Notes under the pieces: generated by a model
The model's input: the letters and a program-made list of their open reading frames with translations, nothing else
The model's database searches: none
Told to the model about the DNA's origin: nothing
Source of the DNA: an uncultured Pelagibacteraceae bacterium
GTDB taxonomy: Bacteria; Pseudomonadota; Alphaproteobacteria; Pelagibacterales; Pelagibacteraceae
Reading direction: 5' to 3'
NCBI GenBank assembly: GCA_902559075.1
Contig: CACEGO010000003.1
Span: 1 to 64,000, forward strand
Length of the DNA: 64,000 nucleotides
Shown here: positions 44,757 through 58,428 of the stretch, one piece after another
Numbering within the stretch: position 1 is the first letter of the stretch
Layout of the letters: each line of letters opens with the position of its first letter
Program-made: the position numbers and the translations under genes

Positions 44757-45411
44757 AGCCTGCTCCTCTTATTGTTTGTAAAAATTTTGGATTTTTTGGA
44801 TCAATCTCAATTTTTTTTCTTAAACGAGTTATAATTACATCGATAGATCTTTCTTTATCTAAATTAATTAACTGGCCTATAGCTTCTCTAGAAAAAGTTT
44901 TTCCTGGATTATTGATCATTTTTTCTAAAATTATTTTTTCTGTATTATTAATTTTAAATTCTTTATTTTTTTTCATAATCAAGAGCTTATTTAAATCTAT
45001 TTTAACATTTTCAAACTCAATTACTCTTTTTTGTGCAGTTTTAATTGTTTTATCTAATATATTTTTAATTCTTAAAATTAGTTCTTTTGGCTCAAAAGGT
45101 TTGGGCAAGTAATCATCAGCTCCTATCTCAAGCCCCTCTATTCTTTCACTAGGTTGTCCTTTAGCAGTTAAAAGTATTATAGGAGTTTCTAATTTTTTAT
45201 TATCCTTTATGAAATCTAAACCACTTTTTCCTGGCATCATTATATCTAGTACAATTAAATCAAATTTTATAATTTTAATTTTTTCTGAAGCATCCTCCGC
45301 ACTTTCAGCTGTTGTAACCAAATATTTATTTTCATTTAAATATTGTTTAACCAGGGATCTAATACCATTATCATCATCAACAACAAGAATATGAGCAAAA
45401 AATTTATCCAT
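44737..45411 (-). CDS. ompR: Response regulator, OmpR/PhoB family
   Basis: ILVVDDDNGIRSLV, IVLDIMMPGKSGLDF, winged helix RSIDVIITRLRKKIEIDPKNPKFLQTIRGAGYVL. Confidence 0.93.
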   Translation of the reverse strand: MDKFFAHILVVDDDNGIRSLVKQYLNENKYLVTTAESAEDASEKIKIIKFDLIVLDIMMPGKSGLDFIKDNKKLETPIILLTAKGQPSERIEGLEIGADDYLPKPFEPKELILRIKNILDKTIKTAQKRVIEFENVKIDLNKLLIMKKNKEFKINNTEKIILEKMINNPGKTFSREAIGQLINLDKERSIDVIITRLRKKIEIDPKNPKFLQTIRGAGYVLWIE

Positions 45412-45841
45412 TAATAATTTTATTTAATACATTATCAAAATTAATTACTTCCTCGGATCTGGAATTTAATAATGCGTTATAAATTCTTTTTTTTTGTAAA
45501 TTAAAAATTTCATCAAAAATTTTCTTACCTTTATCGTTTAGGTAAACATGTTTAATTCTTGTGTCCTGATCATCCTTTTTAAAGATAATTATATCAAGGT
45601 TAATTAAATCCTTTAAAACTCGGTTTAAGCTTTGTTTGGTTACTTTTAATCTTTTAAGAAGTTCTGAAATTGAAATACCTTCATACATGGATAATAAATG
45701 GATAACTTTATGATGAGCTAAACCAATAGAATATTTATTAAGTATTTTTTTTGAGTCAGAGAACGTTTCTCTGTAACTTACAAATAATTTTTCAATAAGG
45801 TCTTTAAGCTGTTCATCTTTTAAATATAAAAGTTCTTTCAT
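45404..45841 (-). CDS. MarR family transcriptional regulator
   Basis: ISISELLKRLKVTKQSLNRVLKDLINLDIIIFKKDDQDTRIKHVYLNDKGKK. Confidence 0.9.
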   Translation of the reverse strand: MKELLYLKDEQLKDLIEKLFVSYRETFSDSKKILNKYSIGLAHHKVIHLLSMYEGISISELLKRLKVTKQSLNRVLKDLINLDIIIFKKDDQDTRIKHVYLNDKGKKIFDEIFNLQKKRIYNALLNSRSEEVINFDNVLNKIING

Positions 45842-45885
45842 TATAGGTAAGTTATATTGACATATTCAAGATACAAAGATATTTC

Positions 45886-45899
45886 TTATTTATAAATAA
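45886..45899. promoter_or_regulatory. Perfect 14-bp palindrome TTATTTATAAATAA between divergent marR-like gene and ilvE
   Basis: Read directly; candidate operator. Confidence 0.35.
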
Positions 45900-45912
45900 A
45901 AAATTTTCAAAC

Positions 45913-46794
45913 ATGATACCTTACGACAAAAGATCTGGAAAAATATGGTACAATAACGAATTAGTTGATTGGGCAGATGTTAAATTACACGTTCTTAGTC
46001 ATGGAATGCACTATGCAAGCTGTGTATTCGAAGGAGAAAGAGTCTACGATGGTGACATTTTTAAATTAGAAGAACATACTGCTAGATTTTTTCATTCTGC
46101 AAGAAGGATGGGTTTTGAAATTCCATATAGTGAAGAAGAAATAAATATTGCATCAAAGAAAATTGTTGCAACACAAAATGTTGAAAATGGATATGTAAGA
46201 CCAGTTGCATGGAGAGGTAGTGAAATGATGGCCATTTCAGCTCAAAAAACTAAAATTCATGTTGCAATAGCAACTTGGGAGTGGGGATCTTATTTTGATC
46301 CAAAACTTAAAGTTGAAGGTATCAAATTAAATATATCAAATTGGAGAAGACCTGCACCCAATTCAATACCATGGGATACAAAAGCATCAGGACTTTACAT
46401 GATTTGTACTCTATCAAAGCATGAGGCAGAAAAACAAGGATACACTGACTCTTTGATGCTTGATCATGAAGGAAATATTGCAGAAGCAACTGGTGCAAAT
46501 ATTTTTTTTAAAGATAAAAATGGAGAAATACATACTCCAATTCCAGATTCTTTTTTAGATGGAATTACTAGAAGAACCGTAATTGAAATTGCAAAATCCA
46601 AAAATATTAAAGTGCATGAAAGAAAAATAAGTCCGAGTGAACTACCAAATTTCGAAGGTTGTTTTCTGACAGGTACTGCTGCAGAAGTAACCCCAGTTTC
46701 TTGTATTGCCGAAAATCAATTTACAGTTTGTGAAACAATAATAGACTTGAATGAGAGTTATCAAGTATTAGTAAGAAAGAAAAAAGCAGCTTAG
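45913..46794 (+). CDS. ilvE: Branched-chain amino acid aminotransferase
   Basis: HVLSHGMHYASCVFEGERVY, GNIAEATGANIFF, FEGCFLTGTAAEVTPV. Confidence 0.95.
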   Translation: MIPYDKRSGKIWYNNELVDWADVKLHVLSHGMHYASCVFEGERVYDGDIFKLEEHTARFFHSARRMGFEIPYSEEEINIASKKIVATQNVENGYVRPVAWRGSEMMAISAQKTKIHVAIATWEWGSYFDPKLKVEGIKLNISNWRRPAPNSIPWDTKASGLYMICTLSKHEAEKQGYTDSLMLDHEGNIAEATGANIFFKDKNGEIHTPIPDSFLDGITRRTVIEIAKSKNIKVHERKISPSELPNFEGCFLTGTAAEVTPVSCIAENQFTVCETIIDLNESYQVLVRKKKAA

Positions 46795-47375
46795 TCTTTA
46801 TTATCCTCTGACATAGCATGATCAATACCTTTGCGCATGTAGTCGTAACCAGTAAACAGAGTTAAGGCAGCAGATAACCACAATAAAATAATTCCTATTG
46901 TTTGTGCATTATAATCTTGAAAATTAAGTATTTTATTTCCAGTATCTCCAGATAATAAAAGGCCGATCGAGACCATTTGTAAAACAGTTTTTAGTTTTGC
47001 TAGATTAGATACAGGAAGTTTTATTTTTCCTTTTGCTAAAAATTCTCTTAAACCTGAAATTAGAATTTCTCTTGTAAGAATTATTATTGCTGCAATTACT
47101 TCATAATTTCTGATCGTTCCATCCATAACTAAAAGTATTAGTGCTGTAGCAACAATGATTTTATCAGCAATAGGATCTAACAATTCACCCAGTTTTGATT
47201 CTACTCCAAACATTCTAGCCAACATACCATCTAGAAAGTCCGTAAATGATGCAACAATAAATAATATTAAAGCAGTAAGATCTCCATAAAATCCTGGAAG
47301 ATAAAAAGCTAAAACAAAAAAGGGAACAATTATTATTCGACCTATGGTTAATATATTTGGAATTTTTTTAAGCAT
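46791..47375 (-). CDS. pgsA: CDP-diacylglycerol-glycerol-3-phosphate 3-phosphatidyltransferase
   Basis: NILTIGRIIIVP, SFTDFLDGMLARMFGVESKLGELLDPIADKI. Confidence 0.96.
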   Translation of the reverse strand: MLKKIPNILTIGRIIIVPFFVLAFYLPGFYGDLTALILFIVASFTDFLDGMLARMFGVESKLGELLDPIADKIIVATALILLVMDGTIRNYEVIAAIIILTREILISGLREFLAKGKIKLPVSNLAKLKTVLQMVSIGLLLSGDTGNKILNFQDYNAQTIGIILLWLSAALTLFTGYDYMRKGIDHAMSEDNKD

Positions 47376-47377
47376 AA

Positions 47378-49243
47378 TTATTCGTGAAAAAAGTTATATA
47401 TCTTTTTGGCTACTTTTTCTTCAACACCTTCTACGGATTTAATTTCATCTAGGCTAGCTGACTCAACTGATCTTGCAGATCCAAAATGGTTTAATAAAGC
47501 CCTTTTTCTTATAGCTCCAATGCCTTCTATTTGATCTAATAAAGATTTACTAATACCTTTCTTTCTCTTAGCTCTATGAGCGCTTATAGCAAATCTATGT
47601 GATTCATCTCTAATTCTTTGAAGAAAAAATAGGGTAGGGTCGTTTCTTGTAAATTTGTATTCTTTGCCATTATGAAAAAAGGTTTCATTACCACTATTTC
47701 TAAATTTACCTTTTGCTATCGCAACAATTGGAATGTCGTGAAGTCCTAGTTCGTTAAGGCTTTCTCTAGCAACAGAATATTGACCTTTTCCTCCATCTAC
47801 TACAACCAAATCTGGAAAAGCAAGGTAGTTGTCTTTTTCTTGAACTGCTCTTTTAAACCTTCTATTCAACACTTCTCTCATCATTCCATAGTCATCTTGC
47901 TCATTTTTTTTGTGTTTAATATTAAATTTTCTATATCTTTTTTTAATAAATCCTTCATCACCATATGCTATTAAAGCGCCAACACTATTGGTACCTTGAA
48001 TATGACTATTATCGTAAACCTCAATTAAATTTATATTGTTTTCTAAATTAAATTTTTGAGCTACTGCATCGAACAATTCTTTATTATTCTGACTTTCATA
48101 AAGTTTTCTATTAAGACTATCTTTTGCATTTTTTATTGCTTGATTAATAACCTTGAGTTTTGATCCTTTTTTTGCAACTGAAATATTTATCTGTTTACCT
48201 TCTTTTTGTGTCAGCGTTTTTTCAATTAATGCTTTTTCTTTTATTTCTTCTGAAAGAATAACTGATGAAGGAACACTTTTATTTTCATAAAATTGAGAGA
48301 CAAATGAATTTAGGATTTCACTAAATTTTTCATCTGGATCATGTTTTGGAAAAAAAGCTTGATTACCCCAATTTTGTTTTGATCTATAAAAAAACACTTG
48401 AATACAAGTTTTTCCAGATTCTTTATATCCAGCAATAACATCTGCCTCAACTAAATTTGCTTCGTTAATTCTCTGTGAAGATTGAATTATGTTTAACGCT
48501 TTAATTCTATCTCTTAAAATTACAGCTTTTTCAAAATCAAGATCATCACTTGCTTTTTCCATCTGATTAGAAAGATTTTTTTGAATTTTCCTGGATTTGC
48601 CTGAAACAAATTCAATTGCATCCTCTACTGTTTGATTATAATCCTCTTTTTTTACGTACCCAACACACGGCCCAGAACATCTTTTTATTTGATATAAGAT
48701 ACACGGTCTTTCTCTGTTCTTGAAGACGGTATCATCACAAACTCTTAAATGAAAAATCTTTTGGATCATTTTGATTGTCCAATTAGCAGAACCAGCAGAA
48801 GCAAAAGGTCCAAAGTAAAAACCTTCTTTTATTTTTTTCCCTCTATGTCTTTTTATTTGAGGCCATTTATCTTTATTGCCAATAAATATAAATGGAAATG
48901 ACTTATCATCACGTAATAGGATATTAAATTTTGGCTTATACTTTTTAATTAAATTTGCTTCTAGAAGTAATGCTTCACTTTCATTAGATGTTGTTGTTAT
49001 CTCTAATTTTCTTGTTTGAGACAGCATTCGTTCAGTTCTAATTATATGATTTTTTTCTGCAACATAACTCTTTAATCTATTAGGTAAATTTTTGGCTTTA
49101 CCCACATAAAGAATTTCATTCTTTTCATTGAGCATTCTGTATACACCTGGAAGTTTTGGTACTAGAGGTAGCTCTTTTTTAATTACTTCTTTTCCTATTT
49201 CAGAGCTTATCATGGCTTCTCTTTTTGGTAATTTGAATACCAA
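47378..49243 (-). CDS. uvrC: Excinuclease ABC subunit C
   Basis: [58 protein letters not shown]. Internal Met at 49213 is a likely alternative start. Confidence 0.97.
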   Translation of the reverse strand: MVFKLPKREAMISSEIGKEVIKKELPLVPKLPGVYRMLNEKNEILYVGKAKNLPNRLKSYVAEKNHIIRTERMLSQTRKLEITTTSNESEALLLEANLIKKYKPKFNILLRDDKSFPFIFIGNKDKWPQIKRHRGKKIKEGFYFGPFASAGSANWTIKMIQKIFHLRVCDDTVFKNRERPCILYQIKRCSGPCVGYVKKEDYNQTVEDAIEFVSGKSRKIQKNLSNQMEKASDDLDFEKAVILRDRIKALNIIQSSQRINEANLVEADVIAGYKESGKTCIQVFFYRSKQNWGNQAFFPKHDPDEKFSEILNSFVSQFYENKSVPSSVILSEEIKEKALIEKTLTQKEGKQINISVAKKGSKLKVINQAIKNAKDSLNRKLYESQNNKELFDAVAQKFNLENNINLIEVYDNSHIQGTNSVGALIAYGDEGFIKKRYRKFNIKHKKNEQDDYGMMREVLNRRFKRAVQEKDNYLAFPDLVVVDGGKGQYSVARESLNELGLHDIPIVAIAKGKFRNSGNETFFHNGKEYKFTRNDPTLFFLQRIRDESHRFAISAHRAKRKKGISKSLLDQIEGIGAIRKRALLNHFGSARSVESASLDEIKSVEGVEEKVAKKIYNFFHE

Positions 49244-49625
49244 CAGATGAACACTGTTTTAAGATTTCTAATTTTTCAATTTTTAACATTATTTTAGCAA
49301 TCCTTTTGTCTTTAAATAATTCGTCAAAAACAGCTTCTGCTAAAGTTTCTAAAAAGTTATAATGTTTCTTTTTTACTAGTTTAGTTATCAATTTTACAAT
49401 TGTTCCATAATTTACAATAGATTTTATATCTTTATCGCTTGATGGTTTTTTATCTTCATAATCAATTTCTAAACCAAATTTTACTTTTTGAGATTTCTCT
49501 TTTTCAAAGTCGTAATAACCGAGTTTTAAATCTAAAATTAATTCATTAATTAGGATTTTTTTCTCATAATTAAATAGGCTTTTATTTTTATCTATTTTGA
49601 CAATTTTCAAATTATTTTTTTTCAT
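49200..49625 (-). CDS. folB: Dihydroneopterin aldolase family protein
   Basis: [42 protein letters not shown]. Confidence 0.82.
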   Translation of the reverse strand: MKKNNLKIVKIDKNKSLFNYEKKILINELILDLKLGYYDFEKEKSQKVKFGLEIDYEDKKPSSDKDIKSIVNYGTIVKLITKLVKKKHYNFLETLAEAVFDELFKDKRIAKIMLKIEKLEILKQCSSVGIQITKKRSHDKL

Positions 49626-49627
49626 CT

Positions 49628-50638
49628 TTAAATCCTAGATTCTATGAAATTAATAATTTTTGGGTGGTAATATTTAAAACAAGGATATGAAACCATATAA
49701 TGACCAGCTGCTTTCTTTTTCATTTCTTTCTTCAACTTTTTGTCAAGAGCTATGAATTTTTTTTCACTTGTAAGTTTTTCTTTACCTTCCGGCCATGCCT
49801 CTTCCCATCCACCTATCATTTTTTCTTTAATTTTGCACTTCACACCATTAACTTCAATATCTTTTCCTGTATGACCAGGGGTATCAATCCATTGAATACC
49901 AGGAATATTTCCTAAATCTTTCTTCATCCATTCGCTATTGCTACGCCAATCACCCTCCCCATCTACAGGACTGTGAAAAACTAATGCATCTATTCTCTCA
50001 AAACTTTTAATCTCGTCTATTACCATTTTTCTTAAAGGTGTATTAGGTCTTCTATCCCAACAATTAGGCATAAAAGAAATCGTGGCATTAAAATCTTTTG
50101 GGTGTAAACCTTTGTGTCTAAGAGTATCAATACCTCCACATGATAAACCTGACATAAATATTTGATCTCTTGGAGTTCCTTTAGAAACTAGTTTATCAAT
50201 AAGATCTTTATTTACCTTTACCCTCTTTGGAATAGCCCATTCAGCTATTACACAGTCATACCAAGGCTTGTGCCAAGCCCCTTTAAATTTCCAGCCACAT
50301 TTATATCCATCATCTCCTCCTGCTTTATGGAGATTGCCATTAAGCATTAAAACTAGTTCTTTACCTTTAATTTTAGTTCCAGATATTTGACCTAGTTGTT
50401 TGGGAAGAAAATCTTTACACTCTCCCCATTTCTTTTCAACTTTCCACCCTCCTTTATTATAAATCATTATGATTTTATTTTCTGGATTTGGAATATCAGT
50501 TCCTTTTATTACAGTGACTTTTTTTCCGTCACTATAAATAAATGCATCCCCTTTGATATCTCCAGATTTGCATTCTCTAGCTTCTGCTAATGAAATAACC
50601 GTAAATAATATCGAAATTGTAAGTATCAATTTCCTCAT
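49628..50638 (-). CDS. Secreted alpha/beta-hydrolase-like protein of unknown function
   Basis: Signal peptide; GLSCGG nucleophile-elbow-like motif; eight cysteines. Confidence 0.55.
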   Translation of the reverse strand: MRKLILTISILFTVISLAEARECKSGDIKGDAFIYSDGKKVTVIKGTDIPNPENKIIMIYNKGGWKVEKKWGECKDFLPKQLGQISGTKIKGKELVLMLNGNLHKAGGDDGYKCGWKFKGAWHKPWYDCVIAEWAIPKRVKVNKDLIDKLVSKGTPRDQIFMSGLSCGGIDTLRHKGLHPKDFNATISFMPNCWDRRPNTPLRKMVIDEIKSFERIDALVFHSPVDGEGDWRSNSEWMKKDLGNIPGIQWIDTPGHTGKDIEVNGVKCKIKEKMIGGWEEAWPEGKEKLTSEKKFIALDKKLKKEMKKKAAGHYMVSYPCFKYYHPKIINFIESRI

Positions 50639-51368
50639 TCTTTGCCCATTATATCTGGTGTTTGCCAGTTTAAATTCTGCCCACTATCTATTGCTAAAAC
50701 TTGTCCTGTAATAGATATATTTTTTATAAAAAAGTCAACAGCATTACATATTTGTTCTACATAAACTTGTCTTTTTAAAGGTGTTGCTAAGTATTGTTTT
50801 CTAAAATGTTTTTCAGATTGTCTTTGATTTTTAATAGTTGGACCAGGTGCTATACCGTTTACTCTAATCTTTGGAGCTAAACTCATAGCACTAGTTTTAG
50901 TTAAAGTATAAAGTCCAGTTTTACTAATTGTGTAAGAAAAAAAATATGGAGTTAGTTTAAATACTCTTTGATCAATAATATTAATTATATTGTTATTTTT
51001 TCCTTTAACATTTTTTGCAAATTCTTTTGATAATAATGCAGGTGTTCTTAAATTTGTTCTTAAATGTTGCCCCCAACTATCTGTTGTAAAGTTTTCTAAT
51101 TTATCATTTTCAAATAAAGAAGCGTTATTAATTAGACAATCAAAATATTTAAGTTTTGATTTTGCATATTTTACAATTTTATTTACATCATTTTCTTTAC
51201 TTAGATCACCTTTAACTAAGTAAACTTTAGTACCATCATTTGATAATTCTTTTTTTAACTTCTCAGCTTTTAATTTTGACTTATTAAAATGAATGAGGAT
51301 TTCTTTATTAGGGCCAGATAATTTTCTTGCAATCGCAGCACCCATTCTTGTTGCTCCACCAGTAATAA

Positions 51369-51387
<19 letters not shown>
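50635..51387 (-). CDS. SDR family oxidoreductase, possibly pteridine reductase (FolM/PTR1-like)
   Basis: [54 protein letters not shown]; adjacent to folB. Confidence 0.85.
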
Positions 51388-54778
<3,391 letters not shown>

Positions 54779-54779
<1 letters not shown>

Positions 54780-55435
54780 TGAAAACAGCCTTAGTCTTTG
54801 GTTCAACAGGTTTAGTTGGTAGTCATCTTCTTGATCAATTAATAAAAAATGAGAACTATAATAAAATTAAACTTTTTGTACGTTCAGAAATCATCATTAA
54901 TGACCTTAAAGTTGAGATTGTTAAAACTGATTTTAATAATATTGAAAAGCATAAGGAAGAGATGACAGGTGACCACTGTTATTTTTGCATTGGTACCACA
55001 AAGCAAAATTCACCTGATAAAGATGAATATAGAAAAGTTGAACTTGATTTACCAAAACAAATCGCACAAATAACAAAATCTAACTCAGTAAATTCATTCG
55101 TTTTTGTCTCTTCAGGCTATGCAGATCCTAATAGTTCAGGAGATTATTTAAAATTTAAAGGATTAGTAGAGGAAGAGCTAAAAAGATTGAGTTTTAATAA
55201 ACTTGGAATAATGAGACCTTCTTTTTTAATTGGAGATAGAAAAGAAAAAAGATTAGGAGAGAAATTAGGTATTTTTGTATTTAAATTATTATCACCTTTA
55301 TTTTTAGGACCATTAAAAAAAATGAAACCAATTCAATCTGAAAAAGTTGCAAAAGCAATGATTAAAATTTCTAATGGTGACTTTAGACAACAAGTATTCG
55401 AGTCTAATGAAATATTTGAAATTAGTAATAATTAA
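54779..55435 (+). CDS. NAD(P)H-binding Rossmann-fold protein (HTATIP2-like)
   Basis: ALVFGSTGLVGSHLLDQLI, FCIGTTKQNSPDKDEYRKVELD. Confidence 0.85.
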
Positions 55436-55438
55436 TTT

Positions 55439-55852
55439 TTAAAATTTAAAATATTCTTTTATGTCTTTTTGAAACAATAAGTAAATACAAGAAATCTGAA
55501 ATAAAGTATTCAAACTTAAAATAAATCTTACAACCAATTCATTAAATCCTATTTCTGGTATAGGTCCATAAGGAGCAGCAAAACTTACATTTATTGCCCC
55601 AATTAAATCTAACAAACCAATCACATTCCAAAACAGCAAAAGACCCCATAGTATAGTGCTTGGTTTTTTTATAATGTGGTAAACTAAAAATAAAGCAGTT
55701 ATCCCAATAAAAAAGTCACCCACAAAAGGAATTATCCATTCGGATGGTGCCGAACGTTCATTTTCGGTAAAAATCCAAAACAAAAACAAACCTGACCCAA
55801 CTGCTCTGAATGACATCCATCCAGTTACAAAAATAATCCAATTTAATTTCAT
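55439..55852 (-). CDS. Small polytopic membrane protein of unknown function
   Basis: 137 aa with several hydrophobic segments, ORF flush with trxB. Confidence 0.65.
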   Translation of the reverse strand: MKLNWIIFVTGWMSFRAVGSGLFLFWIFTENERSAPSEWIIPFVGDFFIGITALFLVYHIIKKPSTILWGLLLFWNVIGLLDLIGAINVSFAAPYGPIPEIGFNELVVRFILSLNTLFQISCIYLLFQKDIKEYFKF

Positions 55853-55855
55853 TTT

Positions 55856-56800
55856 TTAGTGAGACAAAAATTTTTCTGCTTCAAGTGCAGCCATACAACC
55901 CATACCTGCAGCGGTTACAGCTTGTCTAAATGTTTTGTCTTTGACATCTCCAGCTGCATAAACACCAGGAACATTTGTCTCTGTAGAATCTGGTTTAGTA
56001 ACTAAATAACCTTCAGTATCCATTTCCAACTGATCTTTAAAAAGTTGAGTAGCTGGATCATGACCAATAGCAATGAATACGCCATCAAGTTTCAATTCTT
56101 GTATTTTATTTGTTTTAACATTTTTAATCTTTATTCCTTTGACATTTTTAGGATCTTTATCACCAATTACATCTTCAACCACTGAATCCCAAATAATCTC
56201 TATTTTTTTATTTTCCATTAATTTTTTTTGAAGCATCTTTTCAGCTCTTAAACTATCTCTTCTATGAATTAATTTTACTTTTGAAGCAAACTTTGTAAGA
56301 AACATTGCTTCTTCAACCGCTGCATTACCTCCTCCAACTACAGCAACTTCTTTATTTTTAAAAAAGAAACCGTCACAAGTTGCACAAGCAGAAACTCCAA
56401 ATCCTCTAAATTCCTGTTCTGATTTTATATTTAACCATCTTGCTTGAGCTCCAGTAGAAATAATAATGCTATCAGCAGTGTATTTCTGCCCACTATCACC
56501 AGTTGCTTCAAACGGTGAGCTTTTTAAATTTACAGATCCAATATGGTCTTCAATCATTTCAGTTCCAACTGCTTTTGCTTGTTCTTTCATCTGATCCATT
56601 AACCATGGTCCTTGAATAACTTCAGAAAATCCTGGATAATTTTCAACATCAGTTGTAGTTGTTAATTGTCCTCCTGGCTCAGATCCATAAACTAAAATAG
56701 GATTTAACATTGCACGAGCAGCGTAAACTGCTGCAGTGTATCCGGCAGGGCCGGATCCAATTATTAACACTTTTGTGTGTTTAGTTGGATTTTGACTCAT
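55856..56800 (-). CDS. trxB: Thioredoxin-disulfide reductase
   Basis: IGSGPAGYTAAVYAARA, CATCDGFFFKNKEVAVVGGGNAAVEEA, AAGDVKDKTFRQAVTAAGMGC. Confidence 0.97.
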   Translation of the reverse strand: MSQNPTKHTKVLIIGSGPAGYTAAVYAARAMLNPILVYGSEPGGQLTTTTDVENYPGFSEVIQGPWLMDQMKEQAKAVGTEMIEDHIGSVNLKSSPFEATGDSGQKYTADSIIISTGAQARWLNIKSEQEFRGFGVSACATCDGFFFKNKEVAVVGGGNAAVEEAMFLTKFASKVKLIHRRDSLRAEKMLQKKLMENKKIEIIWDSVVEDVIGDKDPKNVKGIKIKNVKTNKIQELKLDGVFIAIGHDPATQLFKDQLEMDTEGYLVTKPDSTETNVPGVYAAGDVKDKTFRQAVTAAGMGCMAALEAEKFLSH

Positions 56801-56821
56801 ATGAAAGCTATATAGTGATTA

Positions 56822-57766
56822 ATGTCTAAATTAAAAGGTATTTTATTAACCCAGGGAATGCATGGCATGATAAGCCAGGTAGAAGGTTTAGCTAAAGCTT
56901 TAGATTTGGATTTCACACACCACAAGGTTGAACTAAGTAGTTTCTGGAAAATGATACCACCAAAGTATACGCCTATTTCAAAAAATGTTTATAACAAAAT
57001 AAATCAAAATGAATTTGATATTATTATTTCTTGCGGACGTAAAAGTGTTATTCCTTCAATTCATTTAAAAAATACTGCGAATAAAAAAGTATTTAATATT
57101 CACATACAAGATCCAAAAGTAGATTTAAATCATTTTGATTTTATTGTAGCTCCAGAACATGATTCTTTAATTGGTCAAAATGTTATCAGCACTAAGGGCG
57201 CTATTCATTATCTCACTGAGAATGAAATTAGAGAAAATAAAGATTATCTAAAATCATTTATTAAAAATGATGAGAGGAAAATCTGGACTTTAATTATGGG
57301 TGGGCCAACTAAATATTACGATTATTCTACTAAAAATATGAAGCATATTTTTACCAGTTTATATAAAATTTTAAAAAAATATGACTTTCAATTAGTTGTG
57401 ATTCCTTCAATGAGGACACCAATCAACACTATTCATTATGCCAAAGAATTTTTTGGGTATAATCATACAGTCATAATGGATGTTGATAAAAAAGCATATT
57501 TGTCAGCTTTAGCAATTGCAGAAAACATCGTTGTTACCTGTGATTCAAGTTCAATGATTTCAGAGGCAGCTTTAACTGGAAAACCAATTTATATAGCTGG
57601 TATTTTGCCTAAAAAAAATGACAAAAGGTTTCAAAAATTTAGAAATCTATTTAGAGAATTAAATATCACTCGTAATTTGGGTGAAGAAATTGAAAATTGG
57701 AACTATCAAAAACTTGATGAAACGAATAGAGTAGCGAATATTATCAAACAAAAACTAAATTTTTAA
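56822..57766 (+). CDS. Mitochondrial fission ELM1 family protein (DUF1022-like)
   Basis: LTQGMHGMISQVEGLAKAL, IISCGRKSVIPSIHL, TCDSSSMISEAALTGKPIYIAG. Confidence 0.85.
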   Translation: MSKLKGILLTQGMHGMISQVEGLAKALDLDFTHHKVELSSFWKMIPPKYTPISKNVYNKINQNEFDIIISCGRKSVIPSIHLKNTANKKVFNIHIQDPKVDLNHFDFIVAPEHDSLIGQNVISTKGAIHYLTENEIRENKDYLKSFIKNDERKIWTLIMGGPTKYYDYSTKNMKHIFTSLYKILKKYDFQLVVIPSMRTPINTIHYAKEFFGYNHTVIMDVDKKAYLSALAIAENIVVTCDSSSMISEAALTGKPIYIAGILPKKNDKRFQKFRNLFRELNITRNLGEEIENWNYQKLDETNRVANIIKQKLNF

Positions 57767-58428
57767 TGTCTTTTTTAAATTCAATCAAAACTCAATCCAA
57801 AAAATATGAATTTCCATTTGATCATTGGGAATATCATAACGCACTTACAAATGGAGCGATAGACGAAATAGTTAAAGCAGATATTCCGGATGTTAGCAAG
57901 CACAACCTTAGCTACGATGGCACTAGAGCAATTGATGGTGGCGCAGCAGAATTTAGAGAGGGGATTGCTTCTGGTGGTGAGGCAATTAAATTTAGATGTT
58001 TTGTAACAAAAGAAAATGAAAAACAATTTCCAAATCTTGTTAAATTTATTAATGAACTACAATCTAAAGAAGTTTACCAAACTATTTCAAAAATGATAAA
58101 TAAGGATCTGACCAACTCTTATGTCAGAGTAGAGGTTATTTGTGATAGAGAGGGTTTTTGGTTGAAACCTCATTGTGATATTAAAGAAAAATTAATGTCA
58201 GGTTTGATATTTGTTAATAATGCCAATGAGTCTGAAGATCTTGGCACAGATTTTTACAATGAAAAATTAGAAAAAGTTAAAACAGTTCCTTATAAAAATA
58301 ACTATGGATATATGTTTACTAGTGGCCCCAATACTTGGCATGGTATGGAAAAGAAGAAAATATTTAAGGAAAGACGTTGTATACAGGTCAATTATGTTAC
58401 TTTTGAAACAGATTGGAAAGTTTTATAA
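57766..58428 (+). CDS. 2-oxoglutarate/Fe(II)-dependent oxygenase-like protein
   Basis: LKPHCDIKEKLMSGLIFVNN, MFTSGPNTWHGMEKKKIFKERRCIQVNYV (HxD...H...R pattern). Confidence 0.75.
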   Translation: MSFLNSIKTQSKKYEFPFDHWEYHNALTNGAIDEIVKADIPDVSKHNLSYDGTRAIDGGAAEFREGIASGGEAIKFRCFVTKENEKQFPNLVKFINELQSKEVYQTISKMINKDLTNSYVRVEVICDREGFWLKPHCDIKEKLMSGLIFVNNANESEDLGTDFYNEKLEKVKTVPYKNNYGYMFTSGPNTWHGMEKKKIFKERRCIQVNYVTFETDWKVL

